Source of the DNA: Streptomyces daqingensis
GTDB lineage: Bacteria > Actinomycetota > Actinomycetes > Streptomycetales > Streptomycetaceae
Direction: 5' to 3'
Assembly (NCBI RefSeq): GCF_014645895.1
Contig: NZ_BMMP01000006.1
Span: 186,001-250,000 of the forward strand
Length of the DNA: 64,000 nt
In this document: one piece after another, positions 17,701 to 24,453 of the stretch
Layout of the letters: the number at the start of each line of letters is the position of its first letter
Numbering within the stretch: the first letter of the stretch is position 1
Made by a program: the position numbers and the translations under genes
The notes under the pieces: model-generated
The model's input: only the letters and a program-made list of their open reading frames with translations
Told to the model about the DNA's origin: nothing
Databases searched by the model: none

Positions 17701-17772
17701 GGACGGCGGTGTGAAGTTGCCCCGGGACTCCTGGCTCGCCCGTGTCGCAGCGCCCGTCTTGCTTCGCCTCAC
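14737..17772 (-). CDS. cvnA: Conservon sensor kinase CvnA with nitrate-sensing-type domain (first conservon)
   Basis: About 1011 residues: a cytosolic N-terminus, membrane helix ILLIPVIVGLVFGGF near residue 60, an extracytoplasmic helical NIT-type sensor region, a second helix NALIVLVSLLLAFVVAGMMA near 385, HAMP, then a helical segment LDHLATRMRRNGENLLVL and an HATPase domain with LLENATTFSSP (N-box) and DKGIGLTAED. The last 280 residues are Pro/Gly-rich and disordered, ending QER. The GTG at 17772 is preferred to the ATG at 17808 because AGGAG lies just upstream of the former. The ligand is unknown. Confidence 0.93.
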   Translation of the reverse strand: MRRSKTGAATRASQESRGNFTPPSLGAASTGLPAGGGNGSRLAVRNWRVRTRLNAILLIPVIVGLVFGGFRVQDSVETWNEADEAQRTAELVRAAATYGNALIDERDRTVAPLLAGRRNDPSVERVRAVTDRAKEGFDRAVTAMPDKPGLKRRLAVFRKVEPKLGELRRAAYTDRLSGVRTEEGYVTIQHPLMEFANELGFGTGNITSYGRTVYSISLGKAAQSLERSIAMHILVRPGPSKTDRKRQFTALTSYAYLERIAMEEYVGGGRPEDIALLKREKARAEAKGKKLAAVQKAKVQAAGGQYVPPPPAEKAIPAIVSGSGARALKAKGITAKSWFASSTLKFDAYRAVEKQLADQAVEETEQISSDARQDAFVNALIVLVSLLLAFVVAGMMARSMSRGMRNLRTAAFGIAEERLPSLVDQLSRTDPGRVDTRVAPIPIDSRDEIGEVARAFDQVHREAVRLAAEQALLRGNVNAIFTNLSSRNQGLIERQLGLISDLENNEADPDQLESLFRLDHLATRMRRNGENLLVLAGEEPGRRWNEPVPLVDILRAASSEVEHYERIELSGIPESEIHGQVVNDLVHLLAELLENATTFSSPQTKVHVTATRLPDGRVVVEIHDKGIGLTAEDFADINHKLANPPTVDASLAKRMGLFVVGRLADRHGIRVQLRPSGEQAGTTCLVMLPEAITRGGGGEEDAFEDFSVSRIMPERPQPPRQQQGELTGARSAAELGFDDGSYEIPDDVSALDPLGPSLPGAGGHDGLRERPGRHRAGPGDGLEERPAGDPRPLRPAPSGYEQQPYGRPEFGGRQADPGWQPAYGQHEPPEPGPGTGPSADDRLVPGEPQAESAPGVHGNGSNGVGFDRPGPGPSDYRSTTGAGLPRRETARQGQAGGPKAQHQEPQRQTESSGSWQSPNDERWNRAGRLREPQSGGTTSSGLPRRVPRANLVEGTAEAPMQGGPAVSRAPEDVRGRLSNLHRGVRRGRGAGDGPHNDRQGFGPGSTYDQER

Positions 17773-18147
17773 GCGACTCCTCACCTCTTGGACCCGGCTG
17801 TCCGACATCGGCCGTTACGCGGATCCCGTCGTGCCACTCGCTACTGCTGAGTTCAGCGCATTTCAGCACGTCAGAACAGAGCGAGCCAAACAGTTGGTCG
17901 AGGCGGGAACGAGTCAGTGAGAGGCCCTTAAAAAGGGGCAGAAAGCGACAGTCACGACATCGCGGGCAAGTTTTGTGAGCAGAGTGAAGTTTTCTGCTCG
18001 CCAGCAGTGTTCACGAAGCCGTAATTCACTGTCGAAACGTTATGAATTCGGGCCCGGGCATGGCGAAGAACACAGCCGGACGCTGCGGGCAGCGTTACCG
18101 GCTGTGTCATCAACTCGACGTACGGTGCGTCTAGTTGGCTCCGCTGT
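17773..18147. other. Intergenic region between the two conservons
   Basis: These 375 bases hold no convincing gene. They contain the cvn2 terminator hairpin (18070-18107) and, nearer cvnA, relatively AT-rich DNA with a GCTGA-AC-TCAGC inverted repeat around 17850, where the promoter of the first conservon should lie. The terminator means the two conservons are transcribed separately. Confidence 0.6.
18070..18107 (-). terminator. Terminator of the second conservon
   Basis: ACACAGCCGG at 18070-18079 pairs with CCGGCTGTGT at 18098-18107 (10 bp), about 40 bases after the cvnD stop. Confidence 0.7.
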
Positions 18148-18765
18148 TCACTTCAGGCGGGCGAGCAGCGCGTGCTCGACCAGAGTGATCAGCGCACTCT
18201 TCGCCTCGGCGCGGTGCCGGGCGTCGGTGACGATGATCGGCGCGTCCGGGCCGATCTGCAGCGCCTCACGGACCTCCTCCGGCCCGTAGGGCTGGTGGCC
18301 GTCGAAGCCGTTCAGCGCGATCACGAAGGGGAGGCCGGAGTTCTCGAAGTAGTCGACCGCGGGGAAGCAGTCCGCGAGTCGGCGGGTGTCGACCAGCACG
18401 ACGGCACCGATCGCACCGCGCACCAAGTCGTCCCACATGAACCAGAAACGGTCCTGCCCCGGCGTACCGAACAGGTACAGGATCAGGTCGTCGTCGAGAG
18501 TGATGCGGCCGAAGTCCATGGCCACCGTGGTGGTGGTCTTGCCGCCGGTGTGGGTCAGGTCGTCGATCCCGGCGGAGGCCGAGGTCATCACGGCTTCCGT
18601 ACGGAGCGGATTGATCTCCGACACGGCACCCACGAAGGTCGTCTTGCCCACACCGAAACCACCGGCGACCACGATTTTCGCGGAGGTCGTCGAACGGGCC
18701 GCCGCAGGGGCTCCGTAACCCATCGTCTGCCCCGTCGTCTGCGGGCTAGAGCTTGCGAAGTCCAC
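18148..18765 (-). CDS. cvnD: Conservon GTPase CvnD (second conservon)
   Basis: A 205-residue Ras-like GTPase with P-loop GGFGVGKTTFVGA, LFGTPGQDRFWFMWDD and NGFDGHQPYG. The N-terminal 30 residues differ from the first conservon's protein, but the core is nearly identical in both protein and DNA. It overlaps cvnC by 20 bases and is the last gene of its operon, followed by the hairpin at 18070-18107. Confidence 0.95.
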   Translation of the reverse strand: MDFASSSPQTTGQTMGYGAPAAARSTTSAKIVVAGGFGVGKTTFVGAVSEINPLRTEAVMTSASAGIDDLTHTGGKTTTTVAMDFGRITLDDDLILYLFGTPGQDRFWFMWDDLVRGAIGAVVLVDTRRLADCFPAVDYFENSGLPFVIALNGFDGHQPYGPEEVREALQIGPDAPIIVTDARHRAEAKSALITLVEHALLARLK

Positions 18766-19156
18766 TGAGCACCCTTTCGAGCAAGGTCACATCCGGAGCG
18801 CCACCAGGTTCGGAACCGCCGCCGGGCTGATGGATGGCCACCATGCCGGCCTCGGCGAGGTCGGCGACCAGGATCCGGGCCACGCCGAGCGGTATCGCGA
18901 GCAGGGCGGAGACCTCCGCCACCGACTTGACCTCACGGCACAGATGGCAGATCCGCTGGTGCTCGGGGAGCAGACCCTGCAGCTGCATCGGGTCGGCGCT
19001 CGTGCTCACCAACGCCTCGATCGCAAGCTGGTAGCGCGGCCTTGTACGGCCGCCCGTCATGGCATAAGGGCGCACCAGCGGCTGGTCGCCCTCACCTCCG
19101 TACGGTGCGTGCTGGTATGGGGCACCGTACGGGCCGGGCGTGGCTGGCGGGGTCAT
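18746..19156 (-). CDS. cvnC: Conservon protein CvnC (DUF742), short form
   Basis: A 136-residue DUF742 protein (RPYAMTGGRTRPRYQLAIEA, LPEHQRICHLCREVKSVAE, IPLGVARILVADLAEAGMVA). It has only a 25-residue Pro/Tyr-rich leader, in contrast to the 95-residue extension of the first conservon's copy. The start codon at 19156 follows GGAGC. Confidence 0.94.
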   Translation of the reverse strand: MTPPATPGPYGAPYQHAPYGGEGDQPLVRPYAMTGGRTRPRYQLAIEALVSTSADPMQLQGLLPEHQRICHLCREVKSVAEVSALLAIPLGVARILVADLAEAGMVAIHQPGGGSEPGGAPDVTLLERVLSGLRKL

Positions 19157-19227
19157 GGCTCCTCCGAGCGAGGCATGAGGTCGGGTCGGCTAACGGTCTG
19201 AGGTGGCACATGATGCTGCGGTTCGGA

Positions 19228-19650
19228 TCAGTTGAGGATGCTCCCCTGAAGTTCAGCGCGCACGTCAGGGGTGAGGACTGTTCCCGCACGGTCGACCAGC
19301 AAGGCCATCTCGTAACCGACGAGACCGATGTCGGCCTCGGGGTGTGCGAGGACGGCGAGAGAGGAGCCGTCCGAGATGGACATGATGAAGAGGAACCCCC
19401 GTTCCATCTCCACCACGGTCTGGTTGACGGGACCCCCCTCGAAGATGCGTGAGGCGCCCGCGGTCAGTGAGGTCAGCCCGGAGGCGACCGCCGCCAACTG
19501 GTCGGCGCGGTCGCGCGGGAAGCCCTCGGACATGGCCAGAAGGAGGCCGTCCGCGGAGACCACCACCGTGTGCGACACACCTGGGGTGTTGTCCACGAAG
19601 TTGGTGATCAACCAGTTCAGATTCTGCGCCGCCTGGCTCATCGGACTCAA
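19228..19650 (-). CDS. cvnB: Conservon roadblock/LC7 protein CvnB
   Basis: A 140-residue roadblock/LC7 protein, nearly identical in sequence to the first conservon's CvnB but with many synonymous DNA differences. A TTG start at 19650 directly abuts the cvnA stop and has AGGAG six bases upstream; the ATG at 19641 is the alternative. The same architecture is seen in the other conservon, supporting coupled translation. Confidence 0.93.
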   Translation of the reverse strand: MSPMSQAAQNLNWLITNFVDNTPGVSHTVVVSADGLLLAMSEGFPRDRADQLAAVASGLTSLTAGASRIFEGGPVNQTVVEMERGFLFIMSISDGSSLAVLAHPEADIGLVGYEMALLVDRAGTVLTPDVRAELQGSILN

Positions 19651-22600
19651 CTAACGCTCCTGCTGGTAAGTGGGGCCAATGCCGCGGCCGTTCGTCGTAC
19701 CGGCCTGCCGGCCCTGCTGGATGCCGCGGCGTAGGTTGGTCAGCCGGCCACGGACGTCGTCAGGGGCGCGGGAGACCTGGGGACCGGATTGGGCGGAGGA
19801 CTGCTGCTGCGCGGTACCCGCGACAAGGTTGGCGCGGGGCACGCGACGCGGCAGACCCGAAGTGGTGACTCCCCCGGCGGCGGGCTGGCGGACCTGTTCG
19901 GCCTTGCGCCAGCGCTCGTCGTTGGGAGAGGCACCCCAGTACGCACCCGGGTCGGCGCTGCTGTGCGCTTCCCCGGTCGCGTGGGCGGAGTTCGCAGACG
20001 CGCTCTCGGCGGTGCCCCGAGCGGTCTGACGCTGCGGCATCGGCGGCACGGCGGAGGCCGGCTGGCCGGGCCGTGGTGCGGGTGCCTGGTGCGAGGGTTC
20101 CGTCGCCCCCTCGTTCCTGTCCCCGCGGGGAGCGGGGGGAGGCGCCGAGGAAGCGGCACGGAACCAGTTGGACTCGATGGCCTCGAAGATCGGCGTGGGT
20201 GCGTCGGCGGCTGCCGGCGGCACCGCGGGTATGCCGAAGTCCGGGTCGTAGGCGGGCGCCTGCTCGTTCTGCGACCGGTCGGGCTGTGCGTGCTCGCCGG
20301 TGTCCTGCGGGCTCTGGCCCTGCTGCTCCCTGCCGGGAGCGGCACCCTGGCCGCCGCTGGAAGCGCCGGTGAACCCGGGACGGGCGAACTCTCCGGTGTC
20401 CGAGACGTCGGAGTCGTCGTGCCCGCGCGGGCCGTCCTCGCCGGAACCCGAAGGGGACGCCCAGCTGGGACGCTGGCTCCACTCCTCGGGACGGGCGAAC
20501 TGCCCCGTCTCGGCGGGCGACGGCGGACGCTGGAACTCACCCGTGCCCGAAGGCTGCGGGGGACGCGCGAACGGGCTCGCCTCGGAAGGCTGCGGCGGGC
20601 GGGCGAACTGGCCCGTGTCCGAGGGCGGCAGGGGGCGCTCGCCGGTGTCCTGGTTGGGCTGCGGCGGGGCGGCGTACTCGCCCGAGGCCTGGTTGCCCTC
20701 CCAGCTCTGCCAGTCGTCCGGCCTGCTGAACTCGCCCGTGTCGCCCGGGCCGCGCTGGCCACCGGGGCCTCCCGGACCACCGGGACCCGACGGGCTCGCG
20801 TTGCCGCCGGTCAGCTGACCGGCCGGGCCGGGACGCTGAGGCAGCGGCGGAACCTGGCGGTTGAGCGGCGGAGCGGCGGGCGGGCCGCTGCGCGGCTTGC
20901 CGTTGCCCGCACCGCTGTCGCTGAAGAAGTCGTTCGCCGGAGCGCCGTTGTCGCCCGGTCCGGTTCCGGCGCCCACGGGGGCTCCCCCGCCGGGCAGTTC
21001 GGGGCGGGCCTCGCCGCCGCCGACGGGACGCGCCTGCCCCATCTTGGCACCGGGGCCGCCGCTCGGGCCGCGCTGCAGCGCGGCGGCGAGGCCGGTGCCC
21101 TTGGGCGCCGCGGCGGCCGCCGACTTGGCCTTGCCGGGCTGCGGCGGCTGGGCGCCGCCCTGCGCGACGTCGACGGGAAGCATGACCAGCGCGGTCGTTC
21201 CGCCGGAGTCCGAGGGGCGCAGCTGGATGCGGATGCCGTGACGCAGCGAGAGGCGGCCGACCACGAACAGGCCCATGCGGCGGGAGACCGAGACGTCCAC
21301 CGTCGGGGGGCTGGCCAGCCGCTCGTTGATCGCGGAGAGGTCCTCCGGCGAGAGGCCGATGCCGGTGTCGTGGATCTCCACCAGCACCCGGCCGTCGGGC
21401 AGGGCGTGGCCGGTGACCTTGACCTTCGTCTGCGGCGAGGAGAACGACGTCGCGTTCTCCAGCAGCTCGGCCAGGAGGTGCACGAGGTCGTTGACGACGC
21501 GGCCGGCGACCTCCGTGGCGGGCACGGAGTTCAGCTCGATGCGCTCGTACTGCTCCACCTCGGACGCGGCCGCGCGGAGGACGTCCACGAGCGGGACGGG
21601 CCTGGTCCAGCGGCGGCCCGGCTCCTCACCCGCGAGGACGAGGAGGTTCTCGCCGTTGCGGCGCATACGCGTCGCGAGGTGGTCCAGCTTGAACAGCGAC
21701 GAGAGCTGGTCCGGGTCGGCCTCGCGGGACTCCAGTTCGGAGATCAGCGAGAGCTGGCGCTGGATGAGGCCCTGGCTGCGGCGCGAGAGGTTGGTGAACA
21801 TCGCGTTGACGTTGCCCCGGAGCAGTGCCTGCTCGCCCGCGAGCCGGACGGCTTCGCGGTGGACGTCGTCGAACGCGGAGGCCACACGGCCGATCTCGTC
21901 CCGGCTGTGCACACCCACGGACTCGACAGAGGTGTCGACGTCCTGGGGCTCGGCCTCGGACATCTGCTTGACCAGCTCGGGAAGGCGCTTGCGGGCGACG
22001 TCCTGAGCGGTGTCCTGGAGCCTGCGCAGCGAGCGGACCATGGAGCGGGCCACCACGAACGCGCCGACGAGCGATATGCCGAGGACGAGCAGGATGATCG
22101 CGCCGTTGATGATGGCCTCGCGCTGCGCGGCGGAGCGCAGTTCGCGAGCCTGCTGCTCCAGCTGCGAGAGGAGCGCCGACTCGATCTTGGCCATCTCGTC
22201 GATCTTGGAGCGGTCCTGGTCGTACCAGTCGGGGTACGAGCGGGTCTCGCTCTTGATGCCGTCGGGGTTGTTCAGCACGCGGTCGCGGTACTTGTCCGCC
22301 AGCGTGATGTTGACGACGCCGCCGTCGAGGGGCTTCGTCAGCTCGACGGCGCGCTCGTCGCCGTAGATCTTGGTGAAGCTGTCCAGCGAGGCGTCCTCGC
22401 TGTCGGCGGCGGTCTTGCCGAACAGCCGGTCGCTCTCGGAGAGCTCGGGACCGCCCTTGCGGGCGAGGCCCGCGGAGATGATCGCCCGCTGGATGGAGGC
22501 GTGCTCCTTGGCGGTGGAGAACGCCGCCAGCGCGCGCGTGCTCTGGATCATCTCGGAGTTGTTGGAGGCCTGCGCCATGTCCTGCGACAGGGACAGCAGC

Positions 22601-23283
22601 GAATCGATCAGCTGGTTGTAGCTGTTGACCGTCTGCGAGACCGAGTCCTCGTTGTCGTAGGCCCGGTCGCGGACGTCCTTGATCGCCGTCACCTGGCGGG
22701 TGATGTCGAGGACGGTCGACTGGACGCCCGCCATCACCTGGTCGGTGCCCTCGATGTCGGCCGTCGCTTCCTTGAACGCGCGGAAGGACTGGTCCGTCTT
22801 CTGCCGGGGCCCGACGACCGTGTCGTCCTTCTGGTTGCCCGTGGCGATCAGGGGGCCGGCCGAGCGGTCGCGCTCCTCCTGGAGAGCGGAGGCGAGTTCG
22901 GTCGCCTGCTCCGTCATCTCCGTGAGCAGCTTCATGTTCTCGAGCTGGTCGACCTTGCCCAGCGAGTCCTGGATGCGCAGGGCTCCCAGAGTCGTGGCCG
23001 CGACGACGGGAAGCGCGAGCAGCGAGACGAGGCGCGTGCTGATCCGCCAGTTGCGCAGCGCGACCCGGGACCCGGGCCCGGGAGGCGTTCTGACGCGCTC
23101 GGGGGCGGATCCCTCACTGCCCGTACCGCTGCCCGAACGGTTCGTCGCCGCGCTGTCGTCCTCGTGCACGGCGGCCGTGGGGCCGGTCTGCTGGGCGCGC
23201 TGGGGCGAGGTGCCGCGGTCGGTCATTCCGCGCGGCTCCACGTCCCCCGCTGCGCTGCCATCCCTCTTGAAACGTCCCTGCAC
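19651..23283 (-). CDS. cvnA: Conservon sensor kinase CvnA with long disordered tail (second conservon)
   Basis: About 1210 residues from a GTG at 23283. It has a membrane helix near residue 90 (LVSLLALPVVAATTLGALR), an extracytoplasmic helical sensor domain (residues about 110-360) and a second helix IINGAIILLVLGISLVGAFV. HAMP follows, then LDHLATRMRRNGENLLVL and an HATPase domain (LLENATSFSSP, DTGIGLSPED). The final 450 residues are Pro/Gly/Ser-rich and contain about six copies of a TG[EQ]FxRP motif, ending QQER. The start is uncertain because the frame is open further upstream. Confidence 0.92.
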   Translation of the reverse strand: MQGRFKRDGSAAGDVEPRGMTDRGTSPQRAQQTGPTAAVHEDDSAATNRSGSGTGSEGSAPERVRTPPGPGSRVALRNWRISTRLVSLLALPVVAATTLGALRIQDSLGKVDQLENMKLLTEMTEQATELASALQEERDRSAGPLIATGNQKDDTVVGPRQKTDQSFRAFKEATADIEGTDQVMAGVQSTVLDITRQVTAIKDVRDRAYDNEDSVSQTVNSYNQLIDSLLSLSQDMAQASNNSEMIQSTRALAAFSTAKEHASIQRAIISAGLARKGGPELSESDRLFGKTAADSEDASLDSFTKIYGDERAVELTKPLDGGVVNITLADKYRDRVLNNPDGIKSETRSYPDWYDQDRSKIDEMAKIESALLSQLEQQARELRSAAQREAIINGAIILLVLGISLVGAFVVARSMVRSLRRLQDTAQDVARKRLPELVKQMSEAEPQDVDTSVESVGVHSRDEIGRVASAFDDVHREAVRLAGEQALLRGNVNAMFTNLSRRSQGLIQRQLSLISELESREADPDQLSSLFKLDHLATRMRRNGENLLVLAGEEPGRRWTRPVPLVDVLRAAASEVEQYERIELNSVPATEVAGRVVNDLVHLLAELLENATSFSSPQTKVKVTGHALPDGRVLVEIHDTGIGLSPEDLSAINERLASPPTVDVSVSRRMGLFVVGRLSLRHGIRIQLRPSDSGGTTALVMLPVDVAQGGAQPPQPGKAKSAAAAAPKGTGLAAALQRGPSGGPGAKMGQARPVGGGEARPELPGGGAPVGAGTGPGDNGAPANDFFSDSGAGNGKPRSGPPAAPPLNRQVPPLPQRPGPAGQLTGGNASPSGPGGPGGPGGQRGPGDTGEFSRPDDWQSWEGNQASGEYAAPPQPNQDTGERPLPPSDTGQFARPPQPSEASPFARPPQPSGTGEFQRPPSPAETGQFARPEEWSQRPSWASPSGSGEDGPRGHDDSDVSDTGEFARPGFTGASSGGQGAAPGREQQGQSPQDTGEHAQPDRSQNEQAPAYDPDFGIPAVPPAAADAPTPIFEAIESNWFRAASSAPPPAPRGDRNEGATEPSHQAPAPRPGQPASAVPPMPQRQTARGTAESASANSAHATGEAHSSADPGAYWGASPNDERWRKAEQVRQPAAGGVTTSGLPRRVPRANLVAGTAQQQSSAQSGPQVSRAPDDVRGRLTNLRRGIQQGRQAGTTNGRGIGPTYQQER

Positions 23284-23830
23284 TAGCGTCGCAACCTCTG
23301 GACCAGGCGCCCCTCCGCTTGGGACGGCGGGACGGTATCGAGTCTTGGGGGTCCCAAGGCCCCCCTGGCGGTCGTGAGTGACCGGCGCGCGTCCCCTGAC
23401 CGCCGCGCGGCGCTGCTCTGCGCCCCTGCGCGCCGGTTGTTTCCCGCGGCGGTCCGTGGAATTCCAGCACAGTGCCGGATCTCCAACAAGGCCTGTGGAA
23501 AACCCGGATGGAGATGTGACGCTGCGCCGATGTTCCGTCACTTCTTGTGGAACGCACTTTTCGTGATTCCGGACTTTTCAACGGCAGATCGTAAAGGTTC
23601 TGCGACGGGTCTGCACCGGCCCGGGACCACGAAACTCCTTTTCCGACCCCGATGTCCGCTTCGGCGGTTCTCAACTTCCGTCCCCTGTGCCCTTTTTGCC
23701 CCTGCTCCGGTGAGGAAACTCACACGCTCCGCATTGCCTGCGTCACGCACTGGAGGTAATCCGGGAACTTAAGCTGGTTTACAGAATGCGTTGTAACGAC
23801 AACTGATGGAAAGTTGAGAGGTACGGTCGA
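23284..23830. other. Long intergenic region upstream of cvnA and the small peptide gene
   Basis: These 547 bases hold no convincing gene and are less GC-rich than the flanks. They contain a CTTGGG-GGT-CCCAAG hairpin at 23344-23358 in the presumed 5' leader of cvnA, several AT-rich patches at 23555-23650 (probable cvnA promoter area), and GTTGT-AACG-ACAAC at 23790-23803 just upstream of the peptide gene. Confidence 0.55.
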
Positions 23831-24019
23831 GTGAAGACCACCCTTATCACGCGCAACACGGCCAACCCGCGCCGGACCACCCTGGCCAGCCTCCAGGACG
23901 CGGACGAGCTGACCACCGAGGCCGTCGCCGCGGAGGCGCTGGACGCGGACTTCGGGGAACTGCCCGCGCAGACGGCGAACCCGCAGCGCACGGTACTGGA
24001 GGACGCCCCCGTCGCCTGA
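23831..24019 (+). CDS. 62-residue peptide of unknown function with an internal repeat
   Basis: The GTG start at 23831 is preceded by GAGAGG at good spacing. The protein is hydrophilic, lacks Cys and Trp, and contains TANPRRTTL near the N-terminus and TANPQRTVL near the C-terminus, separated by an acidic alanine-rich segment (ADELTTEAVAAEALDADFGE). A strong terminator follows at 24046-24081, so it is an independent transcription unit. No maturation enzyme is adjacent, so a RiPP precursor is not supported. I do not recognise the family. Confidence 0.6.
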   Translation: MKTTLITRNTANPRRTTLASLQDADELTTEAVAAEALDADFGELPAQTANPQRTVLEDAPVA

Positions 24020-24045
24020 AGCGGCCCCCGGCGCGGCGAACATCA

Positions 24046-24081
24046 GGACGCCCCCCGTGAGTTCACCGGGGGGCGTCCTTT
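24046..24081. terminator. Terminator between the small peptide gene and accE
   Basis: An 11-bp stem, GGACGCCCCCC with GGGGGGCGTCC, has an inner GTGA/TCAC stem and is followed by TTT on the + strand. It lies between convergent genes. Confidence 0.85.
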
Positions 24082-24130
24082 CGCGTCTCTCGCTCGCAGG
24101 CGGCTCTCAGCGGCCCGCAGGGGCGCTTTC

Positions 24131-24385
24131 TCAGCCCTGCCAGCTGTGCGGGGCGCGGAACCCGCGGGCGCGCTCCAGGCGCCTCCAGCCGGCCTTGCTG
24201 CGGCCTGCCTCGCGGGGGGCCGGGATCGCCGAGTGGCGCGCCGTGGCCGCGGCACGGGCGAGCAACAGGGCCGTGACGGCGGCCAGTTCCTCCTCGTTCG
24301 CGTGTCCCTTCTCGACGCGCACCAGACGGGCGGCGTCGGCGCGGAGGGCGGCTTCGGCGGTGCGCGTTCTGTCGCTGGTCTTCAT
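24131..24385 (-). CDS. accE: Acyl-CoA carboxylase epsilon subunit
   Basis: An 84-residue protein: VRVEKGHANEEELAAVTAL LLARAA (split here for readability), then GWRRLERARGFRAPHSWQG at the C-terminus. The VEKGxAxxEELAA core and the ...SW end are the marks of the actinobacterial epsilon subunit, which binds the beta subunit and stimulates carboxylation. The N-terminal 20 residues (MKTSDRTRTAEAALRADAAR) make it longer than most family members. It lies 68 bases after accB, in the same operon. The ATG at 24385 is chosen since the frame upstream is a shadow of accB. Confidence 0.85.
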   Translation of the reverse strand: MKTSDRTRTAEAALRADAARLVRVEKGHANEEELAAVTALLLARAAATARHSAIPAPREAGRSKAGWRRLERARGFRAPHSWQG

Positions 24386-24453
24386 CGGCTGTCGCTTCCC
24401 TTGCTGACGGACTCGGCTGAGATCCTGCTGCGGACTCTGCTGACTCTGCGGGC

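Noticed and set aside
19789-23286. A 1165-residue frame on the + strand opposite cvnA
   Set aside because: It mirrors a well-supported kinase gene on the other strand, has no ribosome site or recognisable domain, and shows the Arg/Gly/Ala/Val-rich composition typical of antisense reading of GC-rich genes.
23831-24019. Small peptide gene as a RiPP (lanthipeptide or lasso) precursor
   Set aside because: There is no cysteine, no maturase, protease or transporter nearby, and no conserved leader motif; it is reported only as an unknown peptide.
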